From IMG/VR virus record IMGVR_UViG_3300043466_003692, positions 1-35,379 of that record: DNA of 35,379 nt; one strand, written 5' to 3'. Numbering within the stretch: position 1 is the stretch's first letter; each line of letters begins with the position of its first letter. Made by a program: the position numbers and the translations under genes. The notes under the pieces are model-generated. The model had not been told where the DNA came from and did no database searches. It saw nothing but the letters and a program-made list of their open reading frames with translations. Below, piece by piece: positions 30,725-35,379 of the stretch. This DNA is from a virus.

Positions 30725-32014
30725 TCATGCAGTTAGTTCGTGGGTGACAATCATTCCAAGAGGTCTTGCTGGCTCAACAATTTGAAGCAACAGTAGGGAT
30801 GCTGATCCGATGTCACCAACTACCGAACCATATGTTTCTGTCCATGAAGTAGTGAAGTGGATTGCGTTTGCGGAAACCGCATAATTAACTACACCAGCAC
30901 CAGTCAAGAGTCGCTGAATTGCACTGACCATTGCTTCTATCGTTCCAGCATTATGACCGTAGTACCCAGTATCAACCTGCCAGCGTGCATATGCTTCAAT
31001 ACCCCCAGGAAGACCAATATCGTTAACATTTGATCCAAGTACCGCAATATCGTCAAGGACACCGTTCACCGAGTCATCCAATGTAAAACGAACCCACGAT
31101 GCACCTTCGGTTGATGGTTCGTAGGTTACGAGCACTTGACGACCCCTGAATTGAGCCAGCCATAGAAGTGTTGCTCCATCACAATAGTTTGGATTAACAA
31201 GAGTACTGAATGTTCCTGAATCAGTTTGGTCAAAGCCAGTTGCTGTATCAATGTATATAAATTCTTCTGATTTAACCTGAAGATCGTCTGCGACTGTAGT
31301 CATTGAGTCAATGAATCTCATCATCGGAAATGTTGGTTCATTGGTGGAAAAATCAGCAGTATCTTGGGCAATAAATATTTCTGGCATAAATTGTCCAACA
31401 AATTGCATAAATCTGTTTCTAGATATTCCAAATGATGTATGTATTGTTGGGCGTGAAATATTTAAATGGGCGTTAGTAGTTGTGGAAAAAACTACCCTTA
31501 TTTGAAGAGAAACCGAATAGTTACCGCTTTCAGGAAGTAATGTTGGCACAGCCCTAAGTAAATGCCACCTCTCGCTATCCAGCACACCAAGCGTGATTAC
31601 ATGCGTGCCCTCTGAGCCAGTAATTACATCTGCTGGATTAGTTGACAACTCATACTGCTGTGAAGTTGAGTCAAATGTAACTTTGGTCAGTACTGTTTTC
31701 ACATATATTGTGCAATTGACAGATGGTCTAACCCACGCAAAAGCCTCAATGAAGTCTCCAGAATCAATACTTGGGGAAACAACATACTGAGAAGGGATGT
31801 CGGTTGATGGGTTAGCCCAATAATTAAACTTGACATAATTTTCTAGTGCGCTCGGGGTCAAGTACAGCGATCCAAAATCAGAATCCTGATAAACCACTGG
31901 GTCTGCGGAAAGCGTACCATTGCTTGTCCACAGCGTAGAAAGCGATGACTGAAGATAGGAATCTTCTAAAAAAAGTCTCTCGCTTTCGTCAATATAGTTA
32001 AAAGTAACACCCAT
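30725..32014 (-). CDS. Tail protein I-like baseplate protein (429 aa)
   Basis: ATG 32014, two bases after the J gene stop, has GGCGG upstream; an in-frame start eight codons earlier overlaps the J gene. Position directly after a gp25-like and a J-like gene is that of tail protein I (P2 gpI-like). The C-terminal half supports this: MRFIDSMTTVADDLQVKSEE, WLAQFRGRQVLVTYE, GGIEAYARWQVDTGYYGHNA, TIEAMVSAIQRLLTGAG. The N-terminal half (residues about 30-190) is a beta-sandwich, perhaps a carbohydrate-binding-like extension that gpI of P2 lacks. It would connect the baseplate wedge to the fibres. Confidence 0.82.
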   Translation of the reverse strand: MGVTFNYIDESERLFLEDSYLQSSLSTLWTSNGTLSADPVVYQDSDFGSLYLTPSALENYVKFNYWANPSTDIPSQYVVSPSIDSGDFIEAFAWVRPSVNCTIYVKTVLTKVTFDSTSQQYELSTNPADVITGSEGTHVITLGVLDSERWHLLRAVPTLLPESGNYSVSLQIRVVFSTTTNAHLNISRPTIHTSFGISRNRFMQFVGQFMPEIFIAQDTADFSTNEPTFPMMRFIDSMTTVADDLQVKSEEFIYIDTATGFDQTDSGTFSTLVNPNYCDGATLLWLAQFRGRQVLVTYEPSTEGASWVRFTLDDSVNGVLDDIAVLGSNVNDIGLPGGIEAYARWQVDTGYYGHNAGTIEAMVSAIQRLLTGAGVVNYAVSANAIHFTTSWTETYGSVVGDIGSASLLLLQIVEPARPLGMIVTHELTA

Positions 32015-32016
32015 CT

Positions 32017-33423
32017 CTATACCGCCGTTGTGGTGCAAGTACCAATTGGTATTGCACCTTTTTCAAGAATTGTGACATTCAAACTGTCGTTAGATGCAAA
32101 AACCGTTGTTCCGTTCAGTGTTGCGTCTACTGAAATAACATATTTAACTCCAGCAACTTTTGATGCAATGGTTGTTAGGTACCGTGCGTCAACTGATTCT
32201 GCCCAGTCCCATCCAGCGATAGATAGATATGCCTCAATAGCATCCGAAACAGCAGTCCCAACAACCGATGTTGAATAGTTTGGTTCAACAGCAACCGAAA
32301 CCACCACATCAACATTGAATGTGTTTGTATCGTGGAGATTAATACCCAAACCAGCAACTACTCGGCTTGATAAATCTGTCTTAATAATTGTTTTTTGTTC
32401 ATCAGAAATTGGGTCTCCAGCGGAATCGCACATAGAGACAGTTACATTTCCACCACTGTCTGCTGTTGAGAACAACATTCCAGTAGCGAGCACAACACTT
32501 CCAGCAGTTACAGCGGCTGAAGCAATGTTTGTATTTGTTCTTGCATATGTGAATGTTGTTGTAGTTGGAGTTCCAGTAACCGTATAGGTTCCGTTGTACA
32601 CAGCATTTGCCATATCACGAACAGTTACGCTGTCACCGATTTCATAACCATGTGCATTTGCGGTGGTCAGAGTAACGACATTGGTTGCGAGCACGGCATT
32701 TGTTACATAATTCTCAAGAACTTCAGTAAGGTCATAGACCTTAAACTTACTCACAGTTGGGTAGTTGACCGCAATATAACCAGTCATCTGTGATGCAGTT
32801 GTGATTGCACTACTAAGCGATGAAAGATATGTAACGGCGCGATTAAAATACTCTGTATCCGTTTCGGTATCCTGACCCACGGTTGACAGGGTTGCAAGTG
32901 TTGCACTTAAAATAAAAGGCGTGCTTGAAACAACAGTCAAAGTAGATGGGACTGGAATATCTGGATATTGCGAAGCCTCTGACGCTGTAACAGAAACAGT
33001 TCCAGTGGTTGATCCTGAAGCAATTGTAAGGTCTTCGTCAGTTTCAAATAGATACTGGGTCAATACACCTTCACTGTCGTAGACATCAAAAGAAAATGCA
33101 GTTCCAGAAAGGATGGTTGAGCCAGTGTTGATAATCAATTCAATTGTTACCGTGCCAGATGCCTGAGTTGCCTCAATGCGATTAAACCCCATCAGTGACA
33201 ACAAGCCCTCCATTAATCCGTTCGGAAGACGATTTATTGCAGTGACAATATTGCCAGTTTGGTATGAAACAGCCTCAAGGATTGCATTCTCAATAGTTCC
33301 AACACGGGGGTTGAATTCTGGGAGATTAGTCTGCGCATATTGGACTGATTCGTCGTAAATATCAACGACATTCAGGTCACTTACGGTTAGGTCAATATAC
33401 TGTGAAAAATTTGGTGATGTCAT
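32017..33423 (-). CDS. Baseplate J-like protein (468 aa)
   Basis: The N-terminus (VDIYDESVQYAQTNLPEFNP, GTIENAILEAVSYQTGNIVT, NRLPNGLMEGLLSLMGFNRI) and the central VGQDTETDTEYFNRAVTYLS are classic baseplate J/gp47-type features. The C-terminal SDAIEAYLSIAGWDWAESVD and TTIASKVAGVKYVISV end the domain. Between, at residues about 235-310, lies an inserted beta-module (ANAHGYEIGDSVTVRDMANA ... YNGTYTVTGT) not usual in J proteins. It is also found twice in the 919-aa protein. J forms the wedge of contractile-tail baseplates. It overlaps no neighbour but is separated by only two bases from the gp25-like gene. Confidence 0.92.
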   Translation of the reverse strand: MTSPNFSQYIDLTVSDLNVVDIYDESVQYAQTNLPEFNPRVGTIENAILEAVSYQTGNIVTAINRLPNGLMEGLLSLMGFNRIEATQASGTVTIELIINTGSTILSGTAFSFDVYDSEGVLTQYLFETDEDLTIASGSTTGTVSVTASEASQYPDIPVPSTLTVVSSTPFILSATLATLSTVGQDTETDTEYFNRAVTYLSSLSSAITTASQMTGYIAVNYPTVSKFKVYDLTEVLENYVTNAVLATNVVTLTTANAHGYEIGDSVTVRDMANAVYNGTYTVTGTPTTTTFTYARTNTNIASAAVTAGSVVLATGMLFSTADSGGNVTVSMCDSAGDPISDEQKTIIKTDLSSRVVAGLGINLHDTNTFNVDVVVSVAVEPNYSTSVVGTAVSDAIEAYLSIAGWDWAESVDARYLTTIASKVAGVKYVISVDATLNGTTVFASNDSLNVTILEKGAIPIGTCTTTAV

Positions 33424-33425
33424 TA

Positions 33426-33725
33426 CTAACCTCTTTCAAAACTTACGGAAATATCGCGAGTACCGTCGTCATTTAACTTAGTTGTTACTTTTTTTATCGT
33501 TACTTCTGGGATATACCGAGAAGCCTCTGAAATCGTCCTATTGGTCTGCCGTTCGTCAAAGACTGGATCCTTAACCCCATAAAATGTAGATATGGGCAAC
33601 TCTTTTGATTCTATTTGAATGGCGTTTGCAATAAGCGTTGCGTAGTATTCATCTGAATCTTCGTTAATTGTCTCCATCGCAGATGTTTGCTTTGAGAAAC
33701 GAATGGGCATCCGAATGGTGTTCAT
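33426..33725 (-). CDS. gp25-like baseplate wedge protein (99 aa)
   Basis: MNTIRMPIRFSKQTSAMETI, then YYATLIANAIQIESKELPIS, TFYGVKDPVFDERQTNRTIS and VTIKKVTTKL. Size, position directly before baseplate J, and the mixed fold with a C-terminal strand repeat match the GPW/gp25 family. The usual EPR motif of gp25 is not clear here, so this is a diverged member. It makes the inner wedge of the baseplate with J. The start overlaps the stop of the spike gene by four bases (ATGA). Confidence 0.82.
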   Translation of the reverse strand: MNTIRMPIRFSKQTSAMETINEDSDEYYATLIANAIQIESKELPISTFYGVKDPVFDERQTNRTISEASRYIPEVTIKKVTTKLNDDGTRDISVSFERG

Positions 33726-34132
33726 ATTTTACCTACGATTATTCCTTGGTCAAGTGAATCGTCAAGAAACACAACAAGAACTCTTTCGCCAACAGAAGGA
33801 AGGTTAAGCGCTCCAATTGTTGCATTTATATCGGTTGTTGTTGCAGAGAGGCTTACACCAGTTACCACGGTTACGCCAGGATCTGCTACCCCAGTTGAAA
33901 CACTTAGTGTTTGTTTTACTGGAGTAGTTACTGTATTAGTAAAAGGCTGGACAAACTTAAAAGGACCGAGTTGGGCATCGGCATTCAAGGCAGGAATTCT
34001 TACAAATCCAGTTTGTGTTGCTGGAGCAACGCCAGTTACCACCCCAATATGGATGGACGAAAATGAACCGCCAGTAATAGCGGTTGAGTCTGGATTTTGC
34101 ATTCCATCAAGAGAATCACCAAAAAGTGGCAT
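33722..34132 (-). CDS. OB-fold baseplate spike/hub protein (136 aa)
   Basis: SSIHIGVVTGVAPATQTGFV / RIPALNADAQLGPFKFVQPF and the end SVGERVLVVFLDDSLDQGII are the first and last strands of the OB-fold seen in gpV/gp5-type spike proteins (gp5_OB). The long C-terminal beta-helix of full spikes is absent, so the protein may be only the OB ring under the hub. It lies directly after the gpD-like gene, as expected. ATG 34132 lies two bases after the preceding stop. No lysozyme domain. Confidence 0.8.
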   Translation of the reverse strand: MPLFGDSLDGMQNPDSTAITGGSFSSIHIGVVTGVAPATQTGFVRIPALNADAQLGPFKFVQPFTNTVTTPVKQTLSVSTGVADPGVTVVTGVSLSATTTDINATIGALNLPSVGERVLVVFLDDSLDQGIIVGKI

Positions 34133-34134
34133 AT

Positions 34135-35127
34135 TTAACCGTTAGCCTTTGAATCAATTTTTTTCTTATCGTCTGGAGCGATTTTAGCAATAGTTGCAAA
34201 AGCGATCTGGACTGGTTCTGGTTCCGCGTATGAATATTCAACTGATGTAACTAGATACGCAGTCTCAAAAGTTTTTATACCATAAATCATAACAGTCATT
34301 CCAGGACGGATATCGTATGCATTCCCAGTCCCTGTTTCAAAACCACTGCCACCCCATAGTGATGCACGCCCTTCTGATTCCTTTGGGCTATCCATTGACC
34401 TTCTCATATTCGGCATAGATGTCAAGAAATAATTGAGTTTTTCATCATTTGGATACTTCAGTGGTATGTACTTAAGCGTCCGCGTTTCTGTTCCGCCACC
34501 ATATTTTTGGAATGTATACGCAGGTGTTTCCTCAAGACCCCATCTGCCAAGCAACCATTGAGGTGAACCAAAAAACAGCGTTGGTTTTTTAGTTTTATTA
34601 GTCTCGCTTGTATACGCTTCCATCACAAAACAGACATACTGTAAATCTTTTGCCGCCCTCAAAAGAACATCGTAAACCGATTCTTTGGTTTTGCTCTGGT
34701 TGAGTTTTATTGTAGAACTCTTAATACCAGCAGGGTTTTGCCCGATAAAGCCAAGTTTAAACTTAGCGGCTACTTTTTTTGCAAAGTCAAATCCATTTGT
34801 TGATTTAAAAGCCTCTGGTTTTTTGTCCAAACGCATCAACTGAACTGCCTCTGTTCTAAGTTCAATGGTGATCTTTGCGTAATCACCATCACCAGCGCTT
34901 ATTTCATTTGAGGCGATCATGAACCTTTCTCCCTTGAAAATAACGACTTGCTTAATCATGAAATAGTTGTTATTCCACATTTCCATGTTCTTATCAACCA
35001 AATCAACGGTTACCTGAGATGCGCCATCAATAGAATAACTAACTCTTATTGATGTAACAGCAGCGGAAATTTGACGCATTTCCTTTGAGGTAAAAGCCTC
35101 AATGATTATTGTCTTATCGTCTATCAT
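34135..35127 (-). CDS. Tail hub protein, gpD/gp27-like (330 aa)
   Basis: MIDDKTIIIEAFTSKEMRQI, SIRVSYSIDGASQVTVDLVD, VVIFKGERFMIASNEIS is the opening of phage late-control D / gp27-type hub proteins. The middle part has KTKESVYDVLLRAAKDLQYV and the end DIRPGMTVMIYGIKTFETAY then LVTSVEYSYAEPEPVQIAF. This order is typical of the hub domain that takes the tail tube's symmetry down to the spike. It lies upstream of the OB-fold spike, two bases apart, and overlaps the preceding gene by four bases. No catalytic site is expected or seen. Confidence 0.88.
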   Translation of the reverse strand: MIDDKTIIIEAFTSKEMRQISAAVTSIRVSYSIDGASQVTVDLVDKNMEMWNNNYFMIKQVVIFKGERFMIASNEISAGDGDYAKITIELRTEAVQLMRLDKKPEAFKSTNGFDFAKKVAAKFKLGFIGQNPAGIKSSTIKLNQSKTKESVYDVLLRAAKDLQYVCFVMEAYTSETNKTKKPTLFFGSPQWLLGRWGLEETPAYTFQKYGGGTETRTLKYIPLKYPNDEKLNYFLTSMPNMRRSMDSPKESEGRASLWGGSGFETGTGNAYDIRPGMTVMIYGIKTFETAYLVTSVEYSYAEPEPVQIAFATIAKIAPDDKKKIDSKANG

Positions 35128-35379
35128 CGGCAGGTCAGCACATTATTGATCCATGTACACGGACTTGACCTTTGAAGGAGTGATTGCGCGGTTGTTGCTG
35201 AATCCTGCGTGTAAGTAGTCGTAGTTGATTTTGCGGCTTTTGAAGCCGCCTTGCACTTATCCTTGTTGTTTTTGCGATATTTTTCTTGAGTGCACTTATC
35301 TGTTTCTTTCACTGGAGCAAGTGGCGTTATGAAGGCAATATTCATCTTTGGGTTTCTGTTTTCAATCAAACTAATTTCC
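35124..35379 (-). CDS. Unknown protein, N-terminus cut by right window edge or starting at 35345
   Basis: The frame stays open to the right edge, so the gene probably begins outside. ATG 35345 (MNIAFITPLAPVKETDKC) is an internal candidate start without a good ribosome site; a TTG at 35369 is less likely. The visible part is basic and Lys/Thr/Ser-rich (KYRKNNKDKCKAASKAAKST), has four Cys, and ends CTWINNVLTCR. No LysM repeat is visible, although a LysM-type tail protein often precedes gpD in this phage gene order. The stop overlaps the gpD-like start (ATGA). I cannot name the family from this part. Confidence 0.55.
   Translation of the reverse strand, partial: EISLIENRNPKMNIAFITPLAPVKETDKCTQEKYRKNNKDKCKAASKAAKSTTTTYTQDSATTAQSLLQRSSPCTWINNVLTCR

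Noticed and set aside
1-35379. tRNA, rRNA, integrase, attachment sites or transposase
   Set aside because: I saw no cloverleaf-like intergenic segment, and no recombinase or transposase motif in any frame. Intergenic space is nearly absent.

Overview
The window is the late region of a tailed phage with a contractile (myovirus-type) tail. It is almost fully coding, with genes packed by ATGA or TAATG overlaps. A gpD-like hub, an OB-fold spike, a gp25-like wedge, a baseplate J protein and a tail-protein-I-like gene follow one another on the minus strand. They lead into a very long run of tail-fibre genes and, further left, a lysis cassette. The host cannot be fixed from sequence alone. An M15-peptidase plus PG_binding_1 endolysin, a P450-type 3Fe-4S ferredoxin and a Sec-exported protein with poly-Thr linkers would suit an actinobacterial host (inference). 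Several fibre, lipoprotein and Cys-rich small proteins resemble families I know from aquatic T4-like and cyanophages, which suggests an aquatic virus.

Layout, right to left along the late transcript. 35379-30725: hub, spike, wedge, baseplate J and tail protein I. 30687-29577: small membrane and structural proteins. 29574-16746: ten fibre or receptor-binding genes, including a 1456-aa repeat fibre, a 919-aa structural protein and a collagen-like, His-rich tip protein. 16727-10534: an enzyme block with a prolyl-4-hydroxylase-like 2OG oxygenase, an FAD tryptophan-halogenase-like enzyme, a DUF6065-like protein, an unknown protein, three more Fe(II)/2OG oxygenases, and on the plus strand a JmjC-type cupin and a YkgJ-type Cys-cluster protein. 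10181-7590, plus strand: a second fibre set with small accessory genes. 7520-3495: a very large Sec-exported, membrane-anchored protein with 34-residue helical repeats. 3431-1014: endolysin, small membrane proteins, a lipoprotein, a ferredoxin and an unknown gene. 1017-1, plus strand: small unknown genes and the C-terminal part of a VioC/AsnO/clavaminate-synthase-like oxygenase cut by the left edge.

The most interesting feature is the density of oxidative tailoring enzymes: six Fe(II)/2OG oxygenases, a flavin halogenase, a ferredoxin and a Cys-cluster protein, lying among the fibre genes. One fibre carries Gly-Asn-Pro collagen-like repeats and a His/Pro-rich insert, which are chemically plausible substrates for prolyl and histidyl hydroxylases. 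My working hypothesis, not shown by the sequence, is that part of this island modifies the phage's own receptor-binding proteins or a host surface polymer. A 15-base direct repeat, TAGGATTTGCCCATG, sits exactly at two start codons and flanks a three-gene cassette (oxygenase, halogenase, DUF6065-like), suggesting modular gain and loss.
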